The notes under the pieces: model-generated
Seen by the model: only the letters and a program-made list of their open reading frames with translations
What the model was told of the DNA's origin: nothing
Databases searched by the model: none
Origin: JAPPHA01 sp965242975
Lineage (GTDB): Bacteria; Pseudomonadota; Alphaproteobacteria; Rhodobacterales; Rhodobacteraceae
DNA length: 64,000 nucleotides
Direction: 5' to 3'
NCBI GenBank assembly: GCA_965242975.1
Contig: CBDETS010000007.1
Location: 620,001-684,000 of the forward strand
Made by a program: the position numbers and the translations under genes
In this document: positions 17,672-24,666 of the stretch, in pieces
How the letters are laid out: the number at the start of each line of letters is the position of its first letter
How positions within the stretch are numbered: the stretch's first letter is position 1

Positions 17672-18906
17672 CGGGTCCGACCCATCGACAACCGTTCCTC
17701 GAACCGCCCCCAGTTGGTATGCAGACGGCTGGCCCCGATTGCACAGAACGCGCACACGGTTACGGCGCCGACCACGACAGGAATGTAGAGAGCGGGCCAG
17801 GTCTCCGGGTGCATGTGCACACTCGATTCGATGATGCCGCGCAACAGGTTGATCAAGACCATGAGCGCGACCGCGACGAGGATTCGAATGAGGAAACCGG
17901 ATCGACTGAAGCTGCTTACGAGCAGCGCGGACATGCCGATCAAAGGCGCCAGAAACGCGAGCAGCGCCTTGACCAGACGTTCATTGATTTCGACGACGGC
18001 ACTTGCCGACCAGGCCGGACTTTCGTGCCCGTGGAGTTTGCCGACGATTTCAGGTGTCGGCATATCCCTCAACAGTCGGAACCTCTCGGTTTCATCGTGC
18101 GCGTAACGCTGTAGGCTGTAGTTCAATTGGTCAAAGTGTGCCGTTCCCAGCGTTCTGCCGTCTGCGTCGAATTTCTGGATGACGCCGTCGTCCAGAAGTA
18201 GGCCCGGTCTGTCGCCTTCAGTCACGAGATGCCCGTGCGGCGCCGTGTGGATCAAGGTCCAGCCGCCATCAAGATGCTCGCTGACCAGTATGTCTTCCAG
18301 CCCACCATCGGGTCCAACACCACCGAAAAACAGAACGGAGTCGCTGTCCGGGAAGACGAACTCGCCTTCCTTCATGATCTGGACAAGATATTCACTCTGA
18401 ATTCTGTCTTCGAGACGTTCGAACCGTTCATGCGCGACCGGATAGACCTGGTGGCCAATGATACTGGCAACCAGAAAGCAGGCGGCACCGACCAGGAAAA
18501 ACGGTCGCATGAGCGCGAGGCCGCTGATGCCGGCGCCCATCATCGCCACCAACTCCGAGTCGCTGAACAGGCGATTGGTCAGCGCAACGGCGGCCGCGAA
18601 ACCGGAAACCGGGATCCCGATTTCAAGGGTTTTCGGCAACTGGAGTACGGCAAGCCAGAAAAAATCACGTCCGGCCTTGCTGTTTTCCAGAACGAACTCG
18701 AGATATTTGAATATGTTCACGAGCCAGATGATGCTGGTCAATACCGCGAGAAAGAAGAAGAAATATCCTCCGACCTGGACAAGGAAGTACTGATCGGTTC
18801 GTCTCCAGGTGAAGTGGCGGGCAACGACGGCGATACGTGCAGGTTGGCTCCGGTGTCGGCCTGATGACCGAGCACCCGCCTGTTCGACGTGCAAGGTACT
18901 ACCCAT
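17668..18906 (-). CDS. lptF: LptF, LPS export ABC transporter permease
   Basis: Second transmembrane subunit of the LptB2FG transporter. The 412 residues have an extra basic leader of about 40 residues, then DQYFLVQVGGYFFFFLAVLT as the first helix, a coupling segment (RLFSDSELVAMMGAGISGLA) typical of YjgP/YjgQ permeases, a periplasmic jellyroll and three C-terminal helices (FLAPLIGMSALLVSSFSRSG). The chosen ATG overlaps the galU stop by eight bases. The leader is longer than in most LptF proteins, so translation could start later. Confidence 0.91.
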   Translation of the reverse strand: MGSTLHVEQAGARSSGRHRSQPARIAVVARHFTWRRTDQYFLVQVGGYFFFFLAVLTSIIWLVNIFKYLEFVLENSKAGRDFFWLAVLQLPKTLEIGIPVSGFAAAVALTNRLFSDSELVAMMGAGISGLALMRPFFLVGAACFLVASIIGHQVYPVAHERFERLEDRIQSEYLVQIMKEGEFVFPDSDSVLFFGGVGPDGGLEDILVSEHLDGGWTLIHTAPHGHLVTEGDRPGLLLDDGVIQKFDADGRTLGTAHFDQLNYSLQRYAHDETERFRLLRDMPTPEIVGKLHGHESPAWSASAVVEINERLVKALLAFLAPLIGMSALLVSSFSRSGFLIRILVAVALMVLINLLRGIIESSVHMHPETWPALYIPVVVGAVTVCAFCAIGASRLHTNWGRFEERLSMGRTR

Positions 18907-19903
18907 GGCGCGCCGAATTGACGCTTTCCCCGACCGGATCAGGTAAACGCGCATTTTGCGAGTCAGTTCTTCCGGCAGGCAATTCACGGGAGGTCCGCGG
19001 CCGCGGACCGTAGTGGCCGGCACGCTCGACGGTATTGACCAGGGTCCGGAGGAACTCGTCCCGGAGGTCGTTCCGGCTCAGGGCAAGCGCGACCGTTGCG
19101 TTCAGGTATCCGGCTTTTGACCCGCAGTCATGCCGTTCGCCGTCAAAAAGATAACCGAACACGCCATGCTCGGCGGTGGCCTCGGCTGCTATCGCGTCGG
19201 TCAACTGGATTTCCGAGTCCCGGGATGTCCCTTTGTGCATGCGATCGAGGTGGTCAAGTACCCGGGGATTCAAGACGTAGCGTCCGACCACGGCAAGGTT
19301 TGACGGTGCGTTCCCGGGTTCGGGCTTTTCGACCATTCCCGCGATCGTCACGACGCGGCCGTCAATGGACGTGGGCTCCACGATTCCGTACGAAGACGCC
19401 GATTCGGCCGCAACTTCCGTCAATGCGACCACATTGCCGCCGGTCGATCCATGAATGTTCATGAGGGCATTGAGGCAAGGTGTTCCTCCGACGATGATAT
19501 CGTCGGTGAGCATGACGGCAAACGGTTCGTTTGCGATCAGTTTGCGGGCACACCAGACCGCATGTCCCAGGCCGAGCTGCTCGTACTGCCTGACATAGAC
19601 GATTTCGCCGCTCTCCGAGGTGGCGACGCTCAGGTCGTCGAGGCGTTTCGTCATTCCACGTTCGCGGAGCGTGTTCTCGAGATGCGGCGACCGGTCGAAA
19701 TAGTCTTCAAGCGAGTTCTTTCCGCGGGAAGTCACGAGAATGAACTGTTCGATCCCGGCGGCGCGTCCCTCGTCAATGGCGTATTGAATCAATGGCCGAT
19801 CGACCAGGGTGACGATTTCCTTCGGAATGGATTTCGTGGCGGGAAGCAGGCGGGTCCCGAGCCCGGCGACCGGCAGAATAGCCTTGACGACTCTGTTTCC
19901 CAT
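18899..19903 (-). CDS. galU: GalU, UTP-glucose-1-phosphate uridylyltransferase
   Basis: Makes UDP-glucose for LPS core, capsule and other glycans. The 334 residues begin MGNRVVKAILPVAGLGTRLL, with the nucleotidyltransferase signature LGTRLLPATKSIPKEIVTL, and carry YVRQYEQLGLGHAVWCAR, VMLTDDII and the C-terminal GYLFDGERHDCGSKAGYL. Family length is about 290-300; the extra 35-40 C-terminal residues look disordered. It heads the minus-strand envelope operon and its stop overlaps lptF, coupling sugar-nucleotide supply to LPS export; this head position is less usual than pepA divergent from lptF. Confidence 0.95.
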   Translation of the reverse strand: MGNRVVKAILPVAGLGTRLLPATKSIPKEIVTLVDRPLIQYAIDEGRAAGIEQFILVTSRGKNSLEDYFDRSPHLENTLRERGMTKRLDDLSVATSESGEIVYVRQYEQLGLGHAVWCARKLIANEPFAVMLTDDIIVGGTPCLNALMNIHGSTGGNVVALTEVAAESASSYGIVEPTSIDGRVVTIAGMVEKPEPGNAPSNLAVVGRYVLNPRVLDHLDRMHKGTSRDSEIQLTDAIAAEATAEHGVFGYLFDGERHDCGSKAGYLNATVALALSRNDLRDEFLRTLVNTVERAGHYGPRPRTSRELPAGRTDSQNARLPDPVGESVNSARHG

Positions 19904-20090
19904 TCTGACGCCCCGGATCTGGTTTGGATCGGTGATTTTGGTGCGCGGGACCTGATGTAGCGACCTGATCGTACTTCGTACACGATGCAGGCGCCTTTCT
20001 ACAGGGAAAACCGTGCCGCGCCGTCGCGTGCACCGCCTGGCGGGAACTTTCCGCGGCAGAATTTGTTGCCTGGGCCGCCTGCGTGCCCAA

Positions 20091-20098
20091 AAAAAGAT
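20091..20098. repeat. Left 8-bp target-site duplication of the IS1595-type element
   Basis: AAAAAGAT stands directly before the left terminal repeat and is repeated exactly after the right one (24957-24964). Eight-base duplications are the norm for the IS1595 family. The intact pair indicates a single, relatively recent insertion of the whole unit upstream of galU. Confidence 0.9.
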
Positions 20099-20121
20099 GG
20101 CACTTATATACATAGGTAGAC
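20099..20121 (+). repeat. Left terminal inverted repeat (IRL)
   Basis: Twenty-three bases identical to the reverse complement of 24934-24956; begins GGCACTTATATACATAGG and abuts the 8-bp target duplication. Confidence 0.93.
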
Positions 20122-20156
20122 ACCATTCAAATTCTCCAATAGTTTGTTCTCATTAT

Positions 20157-20262
20157 GGGAGTGGCCGAGCGGTAAGGCAGCGGATTGATAATCCGTAGGA
20201 CGTGTTAAGAGCATGTTTCAGGGGTTCGAATCCCCTCTCCCCCTCTCCCCCTCTTTCACTCC
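20157..20262 (+). tRNA. tRNA-like gene, long variable arm, anticodon GAT
   Basis: The sequence folds as a class II tRNA: D-arm GCCGAGCGGTAAGGC, a five-pair anticodon stem GCGGA/TCCGT (one G-U) with loop TTGATAA giving anticodon GAT, a variable arm ACGTG/CATGT, and a perfect T-arm AGGGG-TTCGAAT-CCCCT. The D-arm and long variable arm are Ser/Leu-type, yet GAT would read isoleucine codons. The 3' side has a CTCCCCCT octamer repeat of about 20 nt before CACTCC, which pairs with GGAGTG at the 5' end. The pairing continues outward (CTCATTAT/ATAATGAG), making an unusually long closing stem. No CCA is encoded. It may be a functional odd tRNA, a decoy or a degenerate copy. Confidence 0.5.
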
Positions 20263-20280
20263 ATAATGAGAATTCAGTTA

Positions 20281-20448
20281 TTACTTCTCAACCGGCTTAA
20301 ATAACTGCCTAGCAATGGCCTCCGCTACCGCATGTTGTTCGGCTGAAATCCGGTAATCACTTTCATCATTTTCAACAGTTTCATTCATATCTTCATCCCC
20401 TTGACTTGTTATAGGCTCACATTTTGTTTGCCTTATAGCGTCATTCAT
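20281..20448 (-). CDS. Small acidic protein, coupled to the upstream DUF2513-like gene
   Basis: A 55-residue acidic frame (MNDAIRQTKCEPITSQGDED, then MNETVENDESDYRISAEQHA) whose ATG overlaps the stop of the preceding minus-strand gene, suggesting translational coupling. An internal ATG at residue 21 has AGGGG eight to twelve bases upstream and may be the real start, leaving 35 residues. No domain is recognised. The base composition matches the transposon cargo. Confidence 0.45.
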   Translation of the reverse strand: MNDAIRQTKCEPITSQGDEDMNETVENDESDYRISAEQHAVAEAIARQLFKPVEK

Positions 20449-20911
20449 CATCATTCATTTCCTGTACAATATCTCTTACAAACTCCCTACTCATTTCATT
20501 CATGGTATCCACTAACAACTCCGTTGAAATTGGATGTCCACTTTCCGCCGCTCTATCAACTATCTGTCCCCAAATAGGAGCATTGGAATATTGGACATAT
20601 TGATCACCTTTAACGGAAAGCCCGGTCAGCTTTTGAAAAATAATTTGGCGATCTCCGTAGCCCGGAATCTCCAGATATTTTCCGTCTAATAATCGTAAAT
20701 CTATGCAATGTTTCAAATGGTAAACTAGTTGATCTTCCGGCCTATCTGGAAAAACCATTTTCAAATGGTCAATCGTCTTGTTTGACGGGAAATTTACATC
20801 GGGTCGTGCAAAATATCTCAAGAGTTCCAGACTCAATTCATAGTCTTCAATCATCGACTCAAATTCCTCTTTTGTCCACGTTACAGACAACAATCGTTCA
20901 ATAATTGGCAT
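20441..20911 (-). CDS. DUF2513-like protein in transposon cargo
   Basis: A 156-residue protein, probably winged-helix: DHLKMVFPDRPEDQLVYHLK followed by a beta-strand pair and TGLSVKGDQYVQYSNAPIWG resembles the DUF2513 family, where a similar GLTxxGHEFL segment is typical. The start MPIIERLLSVTW has AAGGA at a suitable distance; an upstream ATG adds ten residues but lacks a ribosome site. DUF2513 proteins occur on phages and mobile elements, function unknown. It is transcribed away from the transposase with a terminator-like hairpin between them. Confidence 0.6.
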   Translation of the reverse strand: MPIIERLLSVTWTKEEFESMIEDYELSLELLRYFARPDVNFPSNKTIDHLKMVFPDRPEDQLVYHLKHCIDLRLLDGKYLEIPGYGDRQIIFQKLTGLSVKGDQYVQYSNAPIWGQIVDRAAESGHPISTELLVDTMNEMSREFVRDIVQEMNDDE

Positions 20912-20971
20912 ATAGCAAATCCTTATTTCTACAAAATTCATAACCGCGAAAAATCGCGTACCTAAATAAAC

Positions 20972-20999
20972 AAAAGTCGGCCAATGAGCCGACTTTTTT
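20972..20999. terminator. Strong hairpin with T run before the transposase
   Basis: AAAAGTCGGC, a six-base loop CAATGA, then GCCGACTTTTTT form a ten-pair stem that ends in a T run on the plus strand and an A run on the other, so it could stop transcription in both directions. Placed upstream of the transposase start, it would block read-in from the chromosome, a common way to keep transposase expression low. Confidence 0.75.
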
Positions 21000-21034
21000 C
21001 ATTCAATATCCTATCCATGAAAGGACATCACATC

Positions 21035-21970
21035 ATGTCTAATAAAGCACCCGGAAAACACTTCCGAACAGGGATAACCCTGATGCAACTGGCCGACATG
21101 TTCCCCAATGAGGCAGAAGCCCAAGCATGGTTTGAACATGCGGTTTGGAAAGGTAAACGTACCTGTCCCCAATGTGGAAGCCGCAAGACACACGCTGCAC
21201 GGCATCCAAAAAGTCCCTACAGATGCACGAATTGCCGTTCGTATTTCTCGGTGAAAACCGGAACTGTGCTTGGCGATTCTCGTATCCCGTTACGGAAATG
21301 GGTTTTCGCCATTTATCTCGTAACAACATCCTTGAAAGGAATTTCAAGTATGAAGCTACATCGGGACATTGGCGTAACTCAGAAAACCGCATGGTTCATG
21401 CTTCAGCGTATCCGCGAGGCGTATAAGGACGTCGGTGAAATTCTTGAAGGACTGGTTGAGGTTGATGAAACCTACATCGGCGGTCTCGAAAAGAACAAAC
21501 ATGCCCACAAGAAACTCAATCTTGGTCGCGGTGGTGTAGGTAAGTCGATTGTTGTCGGTGCCAAGGAACGGGATACCAAGCAGATCAAGGCCAAGGTTAT
21601 TCCGAACACTTCTCGCGAGACTCTACATGATTTTGTCGAGGACAACGTAGCTGTTGGAAACTCCGACATTTTCACCGATGAGAACAAATCCTACAAAGGT
21701 CTGCCGAACCATCAATCGGTTAACCACTCTATGAAACAATGGGTTGATGACATGGCACACACCAATGGCATTGAATCGTTCTGGTCGCACCTGAAACGCG
21801 GTTATCACGGTACATATCACAAGATGTCCCCGAAGCATTTGCAACGGTATGTCAACGAGTTTTCCGGTCGGTTCAATGATCGAGACTTGGACACGATTGA
21901 CCAGATGGCAAACATTGTTAGCCGGATGGTCGGTGAGCGCCTGATGTATCGGGATTTGGTGCATGGTTGA
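21035..21970 (+). CDS. IS1595-family (ISXO2-like) transposase
   Basis: DDE-type transposase acting on the ends of this element. The 311 residues have an N-terminal zinc ribbon (CPQC at 44-47 and CTNC at 64-67, in YRCTNCRSYFSVKTGTVLG), a helix-turn-helix region, and an RNase H-like core with VEVDETYIGG (Asp144), FTDENKSYKGL (Asp215) and HTNGIESFWSHLKRGYHGT, which supplies the Asn and Lys of the DDNK signature seen in the family. The ATG follows AAAGGA; two earlier in-frame ATGs lack a site. The frame is intact, so the element may still be mobile. A terminator hairpin follows the stop. Confidence 0.95.
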   Translation: MSNKAPGKHFRTGITLMQLADMFPNEAEAQAWFEHAVWKGKRTCPQCGSRKTHAARHPKSPYRCTNCRSYFSVKTGTVLGDSRIPLRKWVFAIYLVTTSLKGISSMKLHRDIGVTQKTAWFMLQRIREAYKDVGEILEGLVEVDETYIGGLEKNKHAHKKLNLGRGGVGKSIVVGAKERDTKQIKAKVIPNTSRETLHDFVEDNVAVGNSDIFTDENKSYKGLPNHQSVNHSMKQWVDDMAHTNGIESFWSHLKRGYHGTYHKMSPKHLQRYVNEFSGRFNDRDLDTIDQMANIVSRMVGERLMYRDLVHG

Positions 21971-22005
21971 ACCGTCTGAAACTGCGGAAAATCGAGTATC
22001 TATGT

Positions 22006-22029
22006 AAAGAGAGCAATCCGGCTCTCTTT
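22006..22029 (+). terminator. Hairpin after the transposase gene
   Basis: AAAGAGAGC and GCTCTCTTT form a perfect nine-pair stem with a six-base loop 35 bp after the transposase stop, ending in a short T run. It is the likely transcription end for the transposase. Confidence 0.65.
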
Positions 22030-22063
22030 GATTGCACAACCATCCAGACTATGAGGTTTAGCA

Positions 22064-22186
22064 ATGGTTAGCATACTCGGCAAAATTTTGCACAAGACAG
22101 CCGAGGTTTTGGTAATTGCTTTGTTGGATGTAATATCTAACAGACATTCCAGACTTCAACGGTTGTTGGAAAGGCTACTCTTATGA
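22064..22186 (+). CDS. Short hypothetical protein, 40 residues
   Basis: MVSILGKILHKTAEVLVIAL, then LDVISNRHSRLQRLLERLLL: an amphipathic or membrane-seeking first half and a basic leucine-rich tail. GAGG lies upstream of the ATG. The stop overlaps a second tiny frame (MINDPSAIKPKPPPPI, 22183-22233) preceded by AAAGG, so the two may be coupled. No family is recognised; it could be a small toxin-like peptide or chance. Confidence 0.35.
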   Translation: MVSILGKILHKTAEVLVIALLDVISNRHSRLQRLLERLLL

Positions 22187-22231
22187 TCAATGATCCATCG
22201 GCAATAAAGCCTAAGCCACCGCCACCAATTT

Positions 22232-22273
22232 GACCCGCATATCTTCGCTGTTATCAGTGGGGATATGCGGGTC
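22232..22273. terminator. Twelve-pair hairpin with downstream T run
   Basis: GACCCGCATATC and GATATGCGGGTC pair perfectly around an 18-base loop, and a run of Ts follows about 15 bases later. It closes the short-peptide region after the transposase and is probably a terminator, although the T run is offset. Confidence 0.5.
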
Positions 22274-22350
22274 ATAGGTTAGGTTTTTCTTTTTTTTACT
22301 TCCGGGACTGGGTACCATTGAAACTGACAGCAGTTTCCTCCACTTACAAT

Positions 22351-22614
22351 ATTCAGAATGCTTAGCCTGATAGGTCTGTGCGGTTGGGGTTCGATTCCCC
22401 TTCACACGTTCTGGTTCGATAGCCTCCAATCTCTAATTGACCTCTTGGGTTTTGCACTATCAACAATGGCAACAATGAAAAGAAAGGAGGACATTATGAG
22501 AACCAAACAAGCCAGCACCGAAACGTCAGACATGAAAAACGCTACCATACTTTCAATCTTGGCTGTCGGATCAGGCATGTGGCTTGGAGCCCTATCAGGC
22601 TAAGCATTCTGAAT
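22351..22614. repeat. 264-bp unit with perfect 24-bp inverted repeats
   Basis: The 24 bases at 22351-22374 (starting ATTCAGAATGCTTAGC) are the exact reverse complement of 22591-22614. The unit encloses a T-arm-like hairpin (GGGG-TTCGATT-CCCC near 22384-22398) and the small membrane peptide gene. The left end can also pair locally (CAGAATG with CGTTCTG near 22408-22414) like a tRNA acceptor stem, so the left part may be a truncated tRNA-like element. It could be a miniature inverted-repeat element nested in the transposon or a large RNA stem. Confidence 0.8.
22496..22603 (+). CDS. Tiny membrane peptide, 35 residues
   Basis: A 35-residue frame with a very strong ribosome site (AAAGGAGG six bases before ATG): a polar head (MRTKQASTETSDMKN) and a hydrophobic helix (ATILSILAVGSGMWLGALSG) to the stop. 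The last codons lie in the right arm of the 24-bp inverted repeat. Size and hydrophobicity resemble type I toxin peptides or phage-like small membrane proteins. It is too short for homology judgement; the ribosome site is the best evidence. Confidence 0.5.
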   Translation: MRTKQASTETSDMKNATILSILAVGSGMWLGALSG

Positions 22615-22829
22615 TCAATGTAATCCTGGGATTCATGTGTCTGTGTCAACGACCTCTCCCCCTATATCCTCATTACAAAGAAAGAAAGAAAACCGGGCAT
22701 TCCGGCAAAAGAAAGAAAGAAAATTCTTATAGGCAGTCAACGGTTGACCCGGCCACTCAAATTGTCTGTTGACCTTGATCTTTCCCCAATCTAATCCTGA
22801 CCCCGCAATCGTTTCAAGAGTACCCGCTT

Positions 22830-22920
22830 ATGCCGGGTCGCCCGTTGAATAGGCCATAGGCAAACACCTTCGGTGTGAGCCTTAAACTCGGCTAGGGAGT
22901 AGCTACCCTGGCCCGACCGA
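22830..22920. ncRNA. Structured RNA-like segment with UUCG hairpin
   Basis: Three helices can be drawn: an outer GGTCG/CGACC pair, a hairpin AGGC-AAACAC-CTTCG-GTGTG-AGCCT (22858-22882) with a UUCG tetraloop, and a seven-pair hairpin GCTAGGG/CCCTGGC. The middle hairpin recurs with a changed loop at 24063-24087. No protein frame runs through it. Strand and function are unknown; no known RNA family is recognised. Confidence 0.4.
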
Positions 22921-23021
22921 ATAGACGGGATCATCCATTTTCCAAAGTGAAGTTTGCAACGGCCCGGCACCAGCTTTGGTGTGCGTGTTGGGAGTTGAAC
23001 GGTTTTGAGGAGGAGAAAGAA

Positions 23022-23240
23022 ATGTCAAAATCATCAAAGATATATCACATTCCGGTCACAGATTTCTTCGTGATGAGATGTCATAACGTCGGGAATGCTC
23101 AAGAATCTCTTGAGGAATATATACTGGAATTTCGCTCAGGTGAGACTCGATATACATTTTCATTGACTTCAGATCGCATGCTCGCATTTCGCGACCTCTG
23201 TAGTGAGCATATTCGGGCCGCAGGCAATATGACTTCTTAG
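23022..23240 (+). CDS. Small cargo protein of unknown function, 72 residues
   Basis: MSKSSKIYHIPVTDFFVMRC starts after GAGGAGGAGAAAG, an excellent ribosome site. The remainder (SLEEYILEFRSGETRYTFSL) alternates hydrophobic and polar residues and looks like a small beta-rich domain. Composition matches the transposon cargo. It has the same overall pattern (strands, then a helix ending in a short tail) as the 78-residue gene at 24171-24407, where RFVLPLEEAKKMAEHILAC resembles TFSLTSDRMLAFRDLCSEHI, so the two may be distant paralogues. Confidence 0.6.
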   Translation: MSKSSKIYHIPVTDFFVMRCHNVGNAQESLEEYILEFRSGETRYTFSLTSDRMLAFRDLCSEHIRAAGNMTS

Positions 23241-23303
23241 AATGGGAGTAAGTGACTTCAATTGGTGACATTGGAAGCTCCTAAATTGATTTGAGTTAGA
23301 ACG

Positions 23304-23891
23304 ATGAAAAAGATTGTCTTTTCCTTTGCATTAGCCCTTGTCTTTCCGGCAATCTCATGGTCGGAATCAACACAGAAAATTGGTGCATGGACATACGAGA
23401 TTTATGATGATGCATTTGATGGTAGAATCCATGTGGCTGTACTTCCAGATGAAAACCATCTGACGAAGTTGGTTGTTGGATGTAAGGAAAACGTCCTATC
23501 TTCTGCACAATTTATTTTTCATGTGGGATCGCATTTGACTAGCAATTACGACCGTGAAGTAAATGTAAGATACAAGTACGATTTTGGCGATGCTGATTAC
23601 GGAGTAGCTTCAGAGTACTGGAAGACCACCGACGATTCTCTTGGTGTGGTTTTATTGGGTCGAGAGGCTTTGGATCGACTTAAGAATTTGGATTTTGCAA
23701 TAGGAGTTGTTGATTTTCTATGGCTTGTGGAACGAAGGCGTACGGGCAATGAACCTACTAAGAACGTGTATAAATTTCTCATTAGAGTAACCGAACGTAA
23801 CGGAGAAAAACATGATGCGTCATTCGTCGTTAATGGATTAAAGGAAGTTTTGGATGTCGTACTTCCAGCCTGTGGAATTGAGCTGTACTGA
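23304..23891 (+). CDS. Exported hypothetical protein in transposon cargo
   Basis: A 195-residue protein with a signal peptide (MKKIVFSFALALVFPAISWS) and a beta-rich mature part with WTYEIYDDAFDGRIHVAVL, one cysteine pair (LVVGCKE and LPACGIEL) and VNVRYKYDFGD, then YWKTTDDSLGVVLLGREALD. This layout resembles exported proteins that pair a VRYR-like strand with a later W-x-x-S-x-D segment, some linked to type VI secretion or phages, but I cannot name a family. Start ATG follows a weak GAGTT region. No partner gene is obvious nearby. Confidence 0.6.
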   Translation: MKKIVFSFALALVFPAISWSESTQKIGAWTYEIYDDAFDGRIHVAVLPDENHLTKLVVGCKENVLSSAQFIFHVGSHLTSNYDREVNVRYKYDFGDADYGVASEYWKTTDDSLGVVLLGREALDRLKNLDFAIGVVDFLWLVERRRTGNEPTKNVYKFLIRVTERNGEKHDASFVVNGLKEVLDVVLPACGIELY

Positions 23892-23949
23892 GATGGTTGA
23901 CAATTTCAGATTGTGACTATTCCATGTAAGCCCCTTTGTTTGGATAGAG

Positions 23950-24117
23950 CCCGAAAAGGCGGTGCCCACGTGGCGGAACTGGTAGACGCTCCGGATTAGC
24001 ACTCCGTAAGTTCTCAGTACGAGACAGATAGCTGCTGGTTTTGGACTTTTGGAGGTTCGACAAGGCAAACACGTCCCGTGTGAGCCTATGTCCCGTCGGG
24101 CGTACCACCTTTTCGGG
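23950..24117 (+). tRNA. Degenerate tRNA-Leu-like element in an inverted repeat
   Basis: The 5' half reads like a tRNA-Leu (GCCCACGTGGCGGAACTGG, then TAGACGC) followed by a CGGA/TCCG anticodon stem with loop TTAGCAC, whose anticodon would be AGC (alanine). TCTC/GAGA could be a variable arm, but no normal T-arm follows; instead the 25-nt hairpin repeat (24063-24087) appears. The ends pair (GCCC with GGGC) and the pairing extends outward: CCCGAAAAGG at the left and CCTTTTCGGG at the right. As with the first tRNA-like gene of this transposon, the closing stem is abnormally long. It may be a pseudogene or a processed RNA. Confidence 0.4.
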
Positions 24118-24170
24118 TTGATTCAGTTTTGATAGTTCTTGCTCACCGACACAATTGAGGAAACCATCCA

Positions 24171-24407
24171 TTGCGAGTTACCGTTGATGTCATTTCTTGG
24201 CGGATATGGCTTTTGTTATCCGCCGCTAGGGGCGATCGACCTTCCGGTGAAATTGTAATTTCTCAAGGAACTGGAAAAGCAGAATATCGGTTTGTGCTTC
24301 CGTTAGAGGAGGCTAAGAAGATGGCCGAGCATATTCTTGCGTGTGTTGACACGGCGGAAAAGGATGGGACAGTTCATTATATTGACGCTATTCTGAAAAC
24401 CCACTAA
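24171..24407 (+). CDS. Small cargo protein, 78 residues
   Basis: Starts at a TTG with GAGGA nine bases upstream. MRVTVDVISWRIWLLLSAAR is followed by EIVISQGTGKAEYRFVLPLE and a helix EEAKKMAEHILACVDTAEKD. No domain is recognised. See the 23022-23240 gene for a possible distant relationship. Confidence 0.5.
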   Translation: MRVTVDVISWRIWLLLSAARGDRPSGEIVISQGTGKAEYRFVLPLEEAKKMAEHILACVDTAEKDGTVHYIDAILKTH

Positions 24408-24420
24408 CAAAAACCCACCC

Positions 24421-24666
24421 ATGGACGAGTCAATGATGAGGGGTGAGACAGTGACAGCAAATGATGAGATAGAAGAATTACGAGGAATGATATTAGCACT
24501 TGGAAAATTGGTAGGTGATTTATCATCCCGCGCTTACTCGACACCAGCAGAACGCGAGCAATTTAGAAAACTCCTTGAATCACTCAAGACTAATGACGAA
24601 CTACTGACTGGCGCTCGAAAAATGGGTTGGAAAAAGACATTTCAGACGCTCATCGACAACATCTAA
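24421..24666 (+). CDS. Small helical cargo protein, 81 residues
   Basis: A helical, charged protein (DEIEELRGMILALGKLVGDL, then STPAEREQFRKLLESLKTND) that may form a coiled coil. A GTG at residue 11 with GAGGGG upstream is an alternative start. It follows the 78-residue gene by 13 bp and is probably cotranscribed. No family recognised. Confidence 0.5.
   Translation: MDESMMRGETVTANDEIEELRGMILALGKLVGDLSSRAYSTPAEREQFRKLLESLKTNDELLTGARKMGWKKTFQTLIDNI

Noticed and set aside
16736..17788. Plus-strand frame of 350 codons
   Set aside because: Shadow of lptG on the other strand, full of Arg, Gly and Asp without hydrophobic core.
22351..22614. Retron msr-msd region
   Set aside because: Inverted repeats are present, but there is no reverse transcriptase gene in the transposon or nearby.
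23950..24117. Group I intron inside a tRNA gene, or a permuted tmRNA
   Set aside because: The conserved group I core (paired P7 elements) and tmRNA tag or tRNA-Ala-like acceptor features were not found; a degenerate tRNA-like element fits better.
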